The translations under genes were made by a program, and so were the position numbers. The notes below the pieces were generated by a model. The model worked only from the letters and a program-made list of their open reading frames with translations, was not told where the DNA came from and searched no databases. This document shows positions 36,156-43,749 of a stretch of DNA of 64,000 nucleotides, piece by piece (position 1 is the stretch's first letter; each line of letters starts with the position of its first letter). This stretch comes from Rhodococcus sp. HM1. Its GTDB lineage: Bacteria > Actinomycetota > Actinomycetes > Mycobacteriales > Mycobacteriaceae. The stretch spans positions 1 to 64,000 of the forward strand of contig NZ_JALPTB010000007.1 in assembly GCF_023218075.1 (NCBI RefSeq), written 5' to 3'.

Positions 36156-37393
36156 CAGTGGTTCGCCTTTCGTGTCTGCGCTGCGATCGCGTCGTCGTAG
36201 ACGCATGCGGTCTGTGCGGCCACTGCCGACCAGCTGTACCGGTCGAGGACCCGTTGCCGGGCCGCCGCACCGAGCCGGTCCCGTTCGGCCGGGTCGTCGA
36301 AGAGCGCCGCGAGCGCCGCCGCGAGTTTCTCGCCGTCACCGGGGGGAACGAGCACACCGGCATCGCCGACGACCTCGGGGATCGCGCCTGCGCGGCTCGC
36401 AACGAGCGGTGTCCCGCATGCCATGGCCTCCACCGCGGGCAGTGAGAAACCTTCGTAGAGCGACGGGACCGCGGCGATCTCCGCGGAACCGAGGAGCGCG
36501 GCGAGCTCGGCGTCGTCGATGCCCGACACGGTGCGCACGATGTCCCCGATGCCGAGTTCGTCGATGAGCCGCGCGGTCACACCGCCTTCGGCGAGCTTCG
36601 AGACGAGCACCAGTTCGACGGTCCGCTCGGTCCGCAGCTTGGCGACGGCGCCGAGCAGCGTCGACACGCCCTTGAGCGGTGCGTCGGCGCTCGCCACGCA
36701 CACGATGCGTCCCGGCACCCGGGCGCCGGCGGGAGGGGCGAACAGTTCGGTGTCGACGCCGAGCGGGATCGTGTGCAGATTTTCCGGGTCGACGTCGAAC
36801 GCCGTGCGGATGTCGTCCGCCGAGGACTCGGACACGGTGAGCAACGTTCCGATCCGGCGGGCGACCCGTGCCTGCATGCGCAGGAAGCCGTACCAGCGGC
36901 GCAGGGTCAGTTTGCGGCGCCACGTGGTGGCCTGCGCGAGATCGAGTTCGCGGTCGCGGGTGATGGGATGGTGGATCGTCGCGACGAGGGGAAGCCCGGC
37001 GTCGGCGATGCGGAGCAATCCGTACCCGAGGCACTGGTTGTCGTGCACGACGTCGAATTCGCCGGCCCGTGCGCGAAGGAGCTTCGCCGCCCGCAGGCTG
37101 AACGTGAGCGGCTCGGGGAAGCCCGCGGTCCACATCGTCGCGACCTCCAGGACGTCGACGAGGTCGCGGAACTCCCGGGGTTTCGGGGTGCGGAAGGGGT
37201 CGTCGTCGCGGTAGAGGTCGAGGCTGGGGACCTTCGTGAGGGTGACGCCGGGATCGAGCTCCGGGTAGGGCTGGCCCGAGAACACTTCGACGTCGTGCCC
37301 GAGGGCGGCGAGTTCTCGGCTCAGATGCCGGACGTAGACGCCCTGGCCGCCGCAGTGCGGCTTACTCCGGTACGACAGGAGAGCAATTCGCAC
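36155..37393 (-). CDS. GT4-family glycosyltransferase
   Basis: 412 residues. The N-terminal domain opens RIALLSYRSKPHCGGQGVYV, the acceptor-side loop. The C-terminal donor site is VPSLYEGFSLPAVEAMACG with the E-x7-E motif that binds the nucleotide sugar. IVCVASADAPLKGV replaces the usual GR loop. It transfers a sugar from an activated donor to an unknown acceptor. GTG 37393 is chosen over GTG 37399 because GAGGTGACC sits immediately upstream. First gene of the three-gene operon. Confidence 0.88.
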   Translation of the reverse strand: MRIALLSYRSKPHCGGQGVYVRHLSRELAALGHDVEVFSGQPYPELDPGVTLTKVPSLDLYRDDDPFRTPKPREFRDLVDVLEVATMWTAGFPEPLTFSLRAAKLLRARAGEFDVVHDNQCLGYGLLRIADAGLPLVATIHHPITRDRELDLAQATTWRRKLTLRRWYGFLRMQARVARRIGTLLTVSESSADDIRTAFDVDPENLHTIPLGVDTELFAPPAGARVPGRIVCVASADAPLKGVSTLLGAVAKLRTERTVELVLVSKLAEGGVTARLIDELGIGDIVRTVSGIDDAELAALLGSAEIAAVPSLYEGFSLPAVEAMACGTPLVASRAGAIPEVVGDAGVLVPPGDGEKLAAALAALFDDPAERDRLGAAARQRVLDRYSWSAVAAQTACVYDDAIAAQTRKANH

Positions 37394-37517
37394 GGTCACC
37401 TCGTTCCTCGTCGCCGGCGGCGTCCGACCAAGATCGCACCACTCTAGAACATGTTCTTGTTCGAGGTCACGACACTGGGACGGCGCGGATACTTTCGGAA
37501 GATCAGTAACGGTATAC

Positions 37518-37556
37518 GACGAAGGCCCGGTATCTCATCGATACCGGGCCTTCGTC
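37518..37556. terminator. Strong hairpin downstream of tRNA-Asp
   Basis: GACGAAGGCCCGGTATC (37518-37534) pairs perfectly over 17 bp with 37540-37556, with a 5-base loop TCATC. No long U-run. It lies just past the 3' end of the minus-strand tRNA group. Confidence 0.7.
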
Positions 37557-37561
37557 TGAAG

Positions 37562-37635
37562 CGACCCTGACGGGACTCGAACCCGCGACCTCCGCCGTGA
37601 CAGGGCGGCGCGCTAACCAACTGCGCCACAGGGCC
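37562..37635 (-). tRNA. tRNA-Asp (GTC)
   Basis: 74 bases with a full cloverleaf on the minus strand. The anticodon loop CTGTCAC reads GTC, so Asp. GGTTCGA marks the T loop, and the acceptor stem is GGCCCTG with CAGGGTC. It is identical to the second copy at 37823. Confidence 0.95.
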
Positions 37636-37708
37636 ATGAAAGAACCCTGACGGATTCTCACAGCAGGACCCACCGCGAACGGTGGGTCCGAAGTATGAAG
37701 TTATATGG

Positions 37709-37782
37709 TGGCCAGGGCCGGGATCGAACCGGCGACCTTCCGCTTTTCAGGCGGACGCTCGTACCAACTGAGCTACCTGGCC
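37709..37782 (-). tRNA. tRNA-Phe (GAA)
   Basis: 74 bases, minus strand. The anticodon loop CTGAAAA reads GAA, so Phe. Acceptor GGCCAGG pairs with CCTGGCC and the discriminator is A. It lies between two identical tRNA-Asp genes. Confidence 0.95.
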
Positions 37783-37822
37783 GGGACGGCACCCGAACCG
37801 AATGCCGATCGCATATTCTCTG

Positions 37823-37896
37823 CGACCCTGACGGGACTCGAACCCGCGACCTCCGCCGTGACAGGGCGGCGCGCTAACCAACTGCGCCACAGGGCC
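37823..37896 (-). tRNA. tRNA-Asp (GTC), second copy
   Basis: 74 bases, identical to the gene at 37562-37635, including a few flanking bases. Anticodon GTC. Confidence 0.95.
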
Positions 37897-37942
37897 AGAA
37901 CATTCTTCACTTGTACTGCACCCTCCGGCGTACACCGAAGAG

Positions 37943-38015
37943 TACCCCCTACGGGATTCGAACCCGCGCTACCGCCTTGAAAGGGCGGCGTCCTAGGCCG
38001 CTAGACGAAGGGGGC
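37943..38015 (-). tRNA. tRNA-Glu (TTC)
   Basis: 73 bases, minus strand, first in the transcript. The anticodon loop CTTTCAA reads TTC, so Glu. Acceptor GCCCCCT pairs with AGGGGGT (one G-U), discriminator A. Confidence 0.95.
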
Positions 38016-38125
38016 CCAGACCGGATTGCTCCGACCCGCACCCTCAACGGCGTTCGTGTTCCGTTGGGAGCTTGGATAGCTTAGGACACCGCTTTCCCGA
38101 TTCACAAATCAGCAGGTCACAAGCT

Positions 38126-38776
38126 CTATTGCGGGGGATTCGCCGCGGCCGGCCAACCCTCCCGGTGCCACCGGTCGAGCCATTCCTGCGACGCCATCGC
38201 CTCGAGCGGGACCTCCAGGCACATCTCGAACCGCGCGCGTACGTCGCCATCGGAAGACGTCAGGTCGGTCATGTACCGCTGTCCCGCCAGCGCCGCGCTG
38301 ATCACCTCGACGAAGCGCCGGATGTCGGCACCCGGCCGGAACAGCCCCTCGCGCTGCGCCTCCTCCGCGAGGCGATACCCGGCCGTTCCCCACACGGAGC
38401 CGCCCCGCAACCGCGCCTCGGATTCGAACTCCGGCTCGATCAAGAGCTTGAACTCGGCGCGGATGATGACGTCCCGCTGCAGGGCGTCCGCGAGTTCGGT
38501 GACCATTCCGTGCAGACGTTCGAACGGATCGAGCCCGGGAGCCTGCACCCACCGGTCGACGAGCGCTCGGTATCGCGCGAGCCCTTCCTCGAGCACGGCA
38601 CGGGCGAGCGCTTCCTTCGAGTCGAAGTGGAAGTACATCGCGCCCTTGGTGGCGTTCGAATGCTCCAGAATCGTGTTGATCGACGCCGCCGCGTAACCGC
38701 GCTTGGAGAACTCCGCCGCAGCGGATTCCACGATCGCTGCCCGCGTGCGCCTCGCGCGTTCCTGTTGAGGTGCCAT
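38126..38776 (-). CDS. TetR regulator, gamma-butyrolactone-receptor-like
   Basis: 216 residues. The N-terminus, RARRTRAAIVESAAAEFSKR then ATKGAMYFHFDSKEALA, closely follows the ScbR/ArpA autoregulator-receptor group. That group links TetR DNA binding to gamma-butyrolactone signals in Streptomyces. In rhodococci the ligand is not known. ATG 38776 is the start; the frame is open to 39034 through the tRNA-Lys region, which is not coding. It lies between tRNA-Glu and tRNA-Lys. I see no afsA-like synthase nearby. Confidence 0.78.
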   Translation of the reverse strand: MAPQQERARRTRAAIVESAAAEFSKRGYAAASINTILEHSNATKGAMYFHFDSKEALARAVLEEGLARYRALVDRWVQAPGLDPFERLHGMVTELADALQRDVIIRAEFKLLIEPEFESEARLRGGSVWGTAGYRLAEEAQREGLFRPGADIRRFVEVISAALAGQRYMTDLTSSDGDVRARFEMCLEVPLEAMASQEWLDRWHREGWPAAANPPQ

Positions 38777-39018
38777 GGGGTGAAGCCTCCGAACCTGACC
38801 GCCCCCCTCAATAGTCTGCCCCCGCGGACAACTGTAGACGTCCACCGGATATCGCCGCCGCACCCGCACGTAGCAGCTCAAACGGTCCCCCGCGGCTACG
38901 CTGGAAGAACACACCGGGTGGTACGATTTTCTACGGCTCGGGTGCGACGCAGGGGGTGAGCATCCGAGCCGCCGAGAGATTTTCGGTTCCCGGATACCCC
39001 CGCGCGGCACTCTGTGGT

Positions 39019-39024
39019 TACACT
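39019..39024 (+). promoter_or_regulatory. Promoter -10 for tRNA-Lys
   Basis: TACACT, 10 bases before the tRNA-Lys gene, at a normal distance for a short 5' leader. Confidence 0.45.
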
Positions 39025-39034
39025 GTGCGCCCAC

Positions 39035-39107
39035 GCCCCTATAGCTCAGTTGGTAGAGCTACGGACTTTTAATCCGCAGGTCGTAGGTTCGAGCCCTACT
39101 GGGGGCA
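39035..39107 (+). tRNA. tRNA-Lys (TTT)
   Basis: 73 bases, plus strand. Anticodon loop CTTTTAA reads TTT, so Lys. Acceptor GCCCCTA pairs with TGGGGGC (one G-U), discriminator A. Confidence 0.95.
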
Positions 39108-39131
39108 CCGAGACGTGGCGGGCTGATCCGA

Positions 39132-39752
39132 TCAGTCCGCCGCGTCGGACTTCCTCCTCTGCTCCAGCTCCCGCGCTTCCCGCTCGGCTGCCGCTTCCTT
39201 CTCGGCGCGCTGCAGTTCCAGTTCGCCGCGTGCGCGGCGCAGTTCGTCACCGCGTTTGCGGTGACGCATGCTCACGACGGCGGCGATCACGAACACCAGG
39301 GCCCCGAGGACGGCGCCGATGAGAGACGCACCCCGGAAGCCGGGACCGTCCACATCGAGGATCCGCTCCCCCGCGTGGGCCGCGTTGCCGCCGCCGAGCA
39401 CGATGCTCAGAGTCATCAGATTCGGCACGGCGACCAGGAGCGCGACGATCGCGAGCACGATCTGCAGCCCGCGGTGATACCGCCAGTCGCGCACGCGCCA
39501 CACCCACGACAACAACGCCAGCGGCACGAACGTGCACAGGAAGCCGAACATCAGGCCCCACAACGTTCCCCGCACCATCCCACCGTCGGCGAGGCCCGCG
39601 ATCCGCTGGGCCCACCAGCGGGGCACGAACGCCGCGAGGACGAAGTAGAGGACGACCAGGGCCACCAGCCCCAGCAACACCCACGCGGTCCTCTTCACCC
39701 ACTTCGGCGCGCCGGTCCGGGCGACCCCGGATTCGAGCGTCTCGTCCGACAT
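39132..39752 (-). CDS. Membrane protein with charged coiled C-terminus
   Basis: 206 residues. It has four to five hydrophobic segments (AWVLLGLVALVVLYFVLAAF first, LIGAVLGALVFVIAAVV last). The tail of about 40 residues is rich in Glu, Arg and Ala (ELELQRAEKEAAAEREARE) and probably forms a cytoplasmic coiled coil. It resembles permease-annotated actinobacterial proteins of unknown function. Divergent from the next small membrane protein. No substrate can be suggested. Confidence 0.75.
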   Translation of the reverse strand: MSDETLESGVARTGAPKWVKRTAWVLLGLVALVVLYFVLAAFVPRWWAQRIAGLADGGMVRGTLWGLMFGFLCTFVPLALLSWVWRVRDWRYHRGLQIVLAIVALLVAVPNLMTLSIVLGGGNAAHAGERILDVDGPGFRGASLIGAVLGALVFVIAAVVSMRHRKRGDELRRARGELELQRAEKEAAAEREARELEQRRKSDAAD

Positions 39753-39894
39753 GTCGCACCTTCCCTCTGTCCGTTTCGTGCGTATTCCACCCTACGGATC
39801 GCGGCACGGCCCCGCCTTTCATCCGGGAATCGGCGCCGAATTTGGATACCGTGTGGTCGCTCACGGAAACGATCCGACGATCGATGGGAGTGGC

Positions 39895-40350
39895 ATGCGG
39901 AGTTTCGTCGACCTTGGTCTGTTCCTGTCCGCAATCGCAGTGGGGATCGGGACGTTCCTTCCCGTCGTCGGAGGCGTGCGGGCAACCGAGATTCCACTCG
40001 CCTCGCTGCGGGACGGTTTCGAGGGAGGCGACCTGAGCGCGCTCGCCGGCCCCGATCTGCCGTTGCACCTGTCCCTCGCATTGCCGTTGGCCGCAGCCGC
40101 GATCCTGCTGCTGGTCGCCGCACTGTTCGACTCGGTCGCGGCCGCGTGGGCCGGCGCGATCCTCGGCACCGCGGTCGTCGTCGTGCTGGCGGTGCGGGTG
40201 CAGCAGTCGTTCGGCGAGTACATCCGGGACAACCACAGCACCGTGCTCACGAACCAGAACGGATTCGTCCTACTCCTGAGCGGAACCGTGGTCGCACTGC
40301 TGTGCGGCCTGCTCTCCGTGCGCAGGCCCACAGCGCAATCCGGCGTGTGA
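39895..40350 (+). CDS. Small four-helix membrane protein (151 aa)
   Basis: 151 residues with four hydrophobic segments: a first helix near the N-terminus (LFLSAIAVGIGTFLPVVGG), two central ones (LALPLAAAAILLLVAALF and AGAILGTAVVVVLAV), and a last near GFVLLLSGTVVALLCGLL. ATG 39895 follows a GGGAG sequence. I recognise no family. It is likely monocistronic. Confidence 0.7.
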   Translation: MRSFVDLGLFLSAIAVGIGTFLPVVGGVRATEIPLASLRDGFEGGDLSALAGPDLPLHLSLALPLAAAAILLLVAALFDSVAAAWAGAILGTAVVVVLAVRVQQSFGEYIRDNHSTVLTNQNGFVLLLSGTVVALLCGLLSVRRPTAQSGV

Positions 40351-40478
40351 TCGAGAACGGACATTCGGTACACGAACGACGCGCGCCGAATTTGCACGGC
40401 TGACGGGGAACGACTGGTTAGGCTTCGCCACAACGGGCAAATCGCATCCTGGAGCGCCCCTTACCCAGACAGGTTCTC

Positions 40479-41084
40479 ATGGCAACTCTCGACGACCTTC
40501 TCTCCCAGATTCCTGTCGCTCAGATCGCGGAGCGGCTCGGCGTGGACCAGCAGACCGCGGAGACGGCCGTGCGCGCCGCACTGCCGACCCTCGTCGGTGG
40601 TCTCGACGCCAACGCGAAGGATCCGGCCGGTGCCGCCTCGCTGCTCTCCGCCCTGGACAATCACTCCGGTGACCTCGTCGAGGGCGGCGTGAACGTGGCC
40701 GACGTGGACACCGAGGACGGCAGCAAGATCGTCGCCAACGTGTTCGGTGAAAACAAGGACCAGGTCATCAGCACCCTCGGCGGCGTCAACGGCACCGGTG
40801 GCAACGAACTGGTCGCCAAGCTCCTGCCGATCCTCGCGCCGATCGTGCTGTCGTTCATCGCCAAGCAGCTCACCGGCGGCGGACAGGGCGCGACCACGGC
40901 GACGGCGTCGGCTCCGAGCCAGGGCGGCCTCGGCGATCTGCTGGGCGGTCTCCTCGGCAGCGCGGCGGGCGGTTCCGGCGGCGCAGGCGCACTCGGCGAC
41001 GTTCTCGGCAGCGTGCTGGGCGGCAACGCCGGCAGCGGGCTCGGTGGCCTGCTGGGCGGTCTGCTCGGCGGCGGCAAGCGCTGA
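40479..41084 (+). CDS. DUF937 family protein, glycine-rich tail
   Basis: 201 residues. The first 140 match the helical DUF937 repeat (QIAERLGVDQQTAETAVRAALPTLVGGL, then NKDQVISTLGG and LLPILAPIVLSFI). The last 55 are Gly/Leu repeats such as GGLGDLLGGLLG and GSVLGGNAGSG. No enzyme motif. The family is widespread but unassigned. A perfect 38-bp palindrome follows and probably ends the transcript. Confidence 0.82.
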   Translation: MATLDDLLSQIPVAQIAERLGVDQQTAETAVRAALPTLVGGLDANAKDPAGAASLLSALDNHSGDLVEGGVNVADVDTEDGSKIVANVFGENKDQVISTLGGVNGTGGNELVAKLLPILAPIVLSFIAKQLTGGGQGATTATASAPSQGGLGDLLGGLLGSAAGGSGGAGALGDVLGSVLGGNAGSGLGGLLGGLLGGGKR

Positions 41085-41097
41085 CCACAGCACCTCC

Positions 41098-41135
41098 ACT
41101 CGGGGCGGCGACATCGCGATGTCGCCGCCCCGAGT
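41098..41135. terminator. Perfect palindromic terminator
   Basis: The 19-base arm ACTCGGGGCGGCGACATCG (41098-41116) is followed directly by its exact reverse complement (41117-41135). It lies 13 bases after the DUF937 stop, followed by CGTTTC. Confidence 0.7.
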
Positions 41136-41302
41136 CGTTTCACGCTCGACTTTCGTGCGTCCCGTGCATCACCGTGCGTCGTGATCGGGATCGCCCACAG
41201 GAGCCTGTACCGTGTCCCACGGCATGTGATGTGATCTGAAGCACTCGTCGGAAACGCTGAGATGCGCGCCACCGATCGTGCCTACAGTGCGTCCGAACGC
41301 AA

Positions 41303-41318
41303 CCTACGGTGCCGTAGG
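41303..41318. promoter_or_regulatory. Operator-like palindrome ahead of the desaturase
   Basis: CCTACGG (41303-41309) and CCGTAGG (41312-41318) are perfect arms around TG, 36 bases before the desaturase ATG. In mycobacteria desA1/desA2 are controlled by a TetR repressor (MadR); I cannot confirm that this is the same site. Confidence 0.55.
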
Positions 41319-41354
41319 CTGGAGTGCGTCAATCAACCACGGAGGGAAATCGGA

Positions 41355-42308
41355 ATGACGCGAGTCATGACTCAGCTGGAGCTACTGCGCGAGCTGGAGC
41401 CCGTAGCGGAGGCGAACGTCAACCGACACCTCTCCATGACACGCGACTGGCACCCCCACGACTACGTGCCGTGGGACGAGGGCCGCAACTTCGCGGCCAT
41501 GGGCGGCGTGGACTGGGACCCGGAGCAGTCGCGGCTCGGTGAGGTCGCCAAGGCGGCGATGATCACGAACCTGCTGACCGAGGACAACCTGCCGTCCTAT
41601 CACCGCGAGATCGCCGAGAACTTCTCCCGCGACGGCGCCTGGGGTACGTGGGTCGGCCGCTGGACCGCCGAGGAGAATCGGCACGGCATCGTCATGCGCG
41701 ACTACCTGGTCGTGACCCGCGGTGTCGACCCGGTCGCGCTCGAGAACGCCCGCATGGAACACATGACCAACGGCTTCTCCTCGCCCGGCGACACCGGAAT
41801 GCTGCACTCGGTCGCGTACGTGACGTTCCAGGAGCTGGCCACCCGGGTCTCGCACCGCAACACCGGCAAGGCGTGCGACGAGCCGATCGCCGACAAGATG
41901 CTCCAGCGCATCGCGGCGGACGAGAACCTGCACATGATCTTCTACCGCAACATCTGCGAGGCCGCCCTCGACGTCGCGCCCGTCCAGACACTGCAGGCGA
42001 TCACCCAGGTTCTGAAGAACTTCCAGATGCCCGGTGCGGGAATGCCTAACTTCCGCCGCAACGGCGTGCTCATGGCCAAGCACGGCATCTACGACCTGCG
42101 CCAGCACCTGGACGATGTCGTCCAGCCGGTGCTGCGCAAGTGGAACATCTTCGAGCGCGACTTCGGGGCCGACGGCGCCGAGACCCTCGACGAACTGGGC
42201 ACGTTCCTCGAAGACCTGGAACGTCAGGCCGTGAAGTTCGAGGAGATGCGCGACCGCTCGCTGGCCCGTGAGGCCGCGCGCCGCGAACGCGCCGAAGCCG
42301 CGGTCTGA
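41355..42308 (+). CDS. desA1: Acyl-ACP desaturase (DesA1-type)
   Basis: 317 residues of the ferritin-like di-iron desaturase family. The ligand motifs are EENRH (with Glu-x2-His, near residue 105) and DENLH (near residue 190). The family introduces a double bond into a long acyl chain on acyl carrier protein; in mycobacteria it acts in mycolic acid synthesis. The symbol rests on gene order: desA1, dus, LCP and phoU lie together as in Rv0824c-Rv0821c. Soluble and cytoplasmic, with no signal. ATG 41355 lies after GGAGGGAAATC. Confidence 0.87.
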   Translation: MTRVMTQLELLRELEPVAEANVNRHLSMTRDWHPHDYVPWDEGRNFAAMGGVDWDPEQSRLGEVAKAAMITNLLTEDNLPSYHREIAENFSRDGAWGTWVGRWTAEENRHGIVMRDYLVVTRGVDPVALENARMEHMTNGFSSPGDTGMLHSVAYVTFQELATRVSHRNTGKACDEPIADKMLQRIAADENLHMIFYRNICEAALDVAPVQTLQAITQVLKNFQMPGAGMPNFRRNGVLMAKHGIYDLRQHLDDVVQPVLRKWNIFERDFGADGAETLDELGTFLEDLERQAVKFEEMRDRSLAREAARRERAEAAV

Positions 42309-42346
42309 CCGCGGCAATTCCGTGCCGGTGGCGTCCACCGGATATC

Positions 42347-42384
42347 CTGTGCCCGGCACCGAACGATTTCGGTGCCGGGCACAG
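42347..42384. terminator. Hairpin terminator after the desaturase
   Basis: CTGTGCCCGGCACCGAA (42347-42363) pairs perfectly with 42368-42384, 17 bp with a 4-base loop. Confidence 0.75.
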
Positions 42385-42444
42385 TTGCTCAGTTCGGGCG
42401 GAATCTCGCCCCTGCTTCCGACATCGTTTCTTTCCGAGGTTTGC

Positions 42445-43587
42445 ATGTCCCGCCTTCGCATCGGCTCGCTCGAACTCGACAGTCCGGTCGTGCTGGCCCC
42501 GATGGCCGGGGTCACCAACGTCGCGTTCCGCACCCTGTGCCGTGAACTCGAGCTCGAACGCGCCGGCAGCACGTCGGGCCTGTACGTGTGCGAGATGGTG
42601 ACCGCCCGCGCGCTCGTCGAACGCCATCCCGTGACGATGCACATGACGACCTTCGGTCCCACCGAAACGCCGCGGTCGCTGCAGCTCTACACGGTCGACC
42701 CCGACATCACGTACGCCGCGGCGAAGATGATCGTCGACGAGAATCTCGCCGACCACATCGACATGAACTTCGGATGCCCCGTCCCGAAGGTGACCCGCAA
42801 GGGCGGCGGTTCCGCGCTGCCGTACAAGCGCCGCCTGTTCGGCCAGATCGTCGCGGCCGCGGTCCGGGCGACCGAGGGCACCGACATCCCCGTGACCGTC
42901 AAGTTCCGCATCGGCATCGACGACGAACATCACACCCATCTCGACGCCGGGCGCATCGCCGCGGCCGAAGGCGCCGCGGCGGTGGCCCTGCACGCCCGCA
43001 CCGCGGCCCAGCGCTACTCCGGCACCGCCGACTGGAACGAGATCGCGCGCCTCAAGGAACACGTCACCGACGTGCCGGTGCTCGGCAACGGCGACATCTT
43101 CGACGCCACCGACGCCGCGAAGATGATGGAACAGACCGGATGCGACGGCGTCGTCGTCGGCCGAGGCTGCCTCGGCCGCCCGTGGCTGTTCGCGGAGCTG
43201 TCCGCCGCGCTGAACGGCCGTGAGATCCCCACTCCCCCGGCGCTCGGGGAGGTCGCGCAGATCATGCGGCGTCATGCCCGGCTGCTCGCCGATCACCACG
43301 GTGAGGACAAGGGCATGCGGGAAATCCGCAAGCACATCGCCTGGTACATGCGCGGGTTCCCCGCCGGATCCGACCTGCGCAACGGACTCGCGCGCGTCTC
43401 GAGCCTCGCCGAACTCGACGACCTGCTCGGCCGCCTCGATCCCGACGTGCCGTTCCCGAAGGACGCCGAAGGGCCCCGCGGTCGCCAGGGCTCGCCCAGT
43501 GCGGTGGCCCTGCCCGACGGATGGCTCGACGACCCCGAGGACACCCTGGTGCCCGCCGGTGCCGACATGATGCATTCGGGCGGCTAG
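42445..43587 (+). CDS. dusB: tRNA dihydrouridine synthase
   Basis: 380 residues. APMAGVTNVAFR is the FMN-binding start of the barrel, IDMNFGCPVPKVTRKGGGSAL holds the catalytic Cys, and VTVKFRIGID and LGNGDIFDATDA complete the barrel landmarks. It reduces uridine in the D-loop of tRNAs using FMN and NADPH. Of DusB type by order and length. It corresponds to Rv0823c, and the LCP gene follows. Confidence 0.95.
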   Translation: MSRLRIGSLELDSPVVLAPMAGVTNVAFRTLCRELELERAGSTSGLYVCEMVTARALVERHPVTMHMTTFGPTETPRSLQLYTVDPDITYAAAKMIVDENLADHIDMNFGCPVPKVTRKGGGSALPYKRRLFGQIVAAAVRATEGTDIPVTVKFRIGIDDEHHTHLDAGRIAAAEGAAAVALHARTAAQRYSGTADWNEIARLKEHVTDVPVLGNGDIFDATDAAKMMEQTGCDGVVVGRGCLGRPWLFAELSAALNGREIPTPPALGEVAQIMRRHARLLADHHGEDKGMREIRKHIAWYMRGFPAGSDLRNGLARVSSLAELDDLLGRLDPDVPFPKDAEGPRGRQGSPSAVALPDGWLDDPEDTLVPAGADMMHSGG

Positions 43588-43749
43588 ATCGCACAGGCGC
43601 ATACCGGCGCCTGACGCGCCGGACCGGCGAAGATACCGAGCATTCCGTCGGACATCTCGATGCAATACTCGTCGGTCAGTATCATGGCGGGGTCGCCGAC
43701 ACGGCGGATGCAACGAGAAGCGGAACATCCGCGGAGAGGCGAGGGATCG

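Noticed and set aside
38109-38552. 147-residue ORF within the GBL-receptor-like TetR gene
   Set aside because: Alternative frame of the TetR, which has a normal helix-turn-helix.
39261-40403. 380-residue plus-strand ORF over the membrane protein at 39132-39752
   Set aside because: His/Arg/Asp-rich shadow frame; the opposite-strand gene has clear membrane helices.
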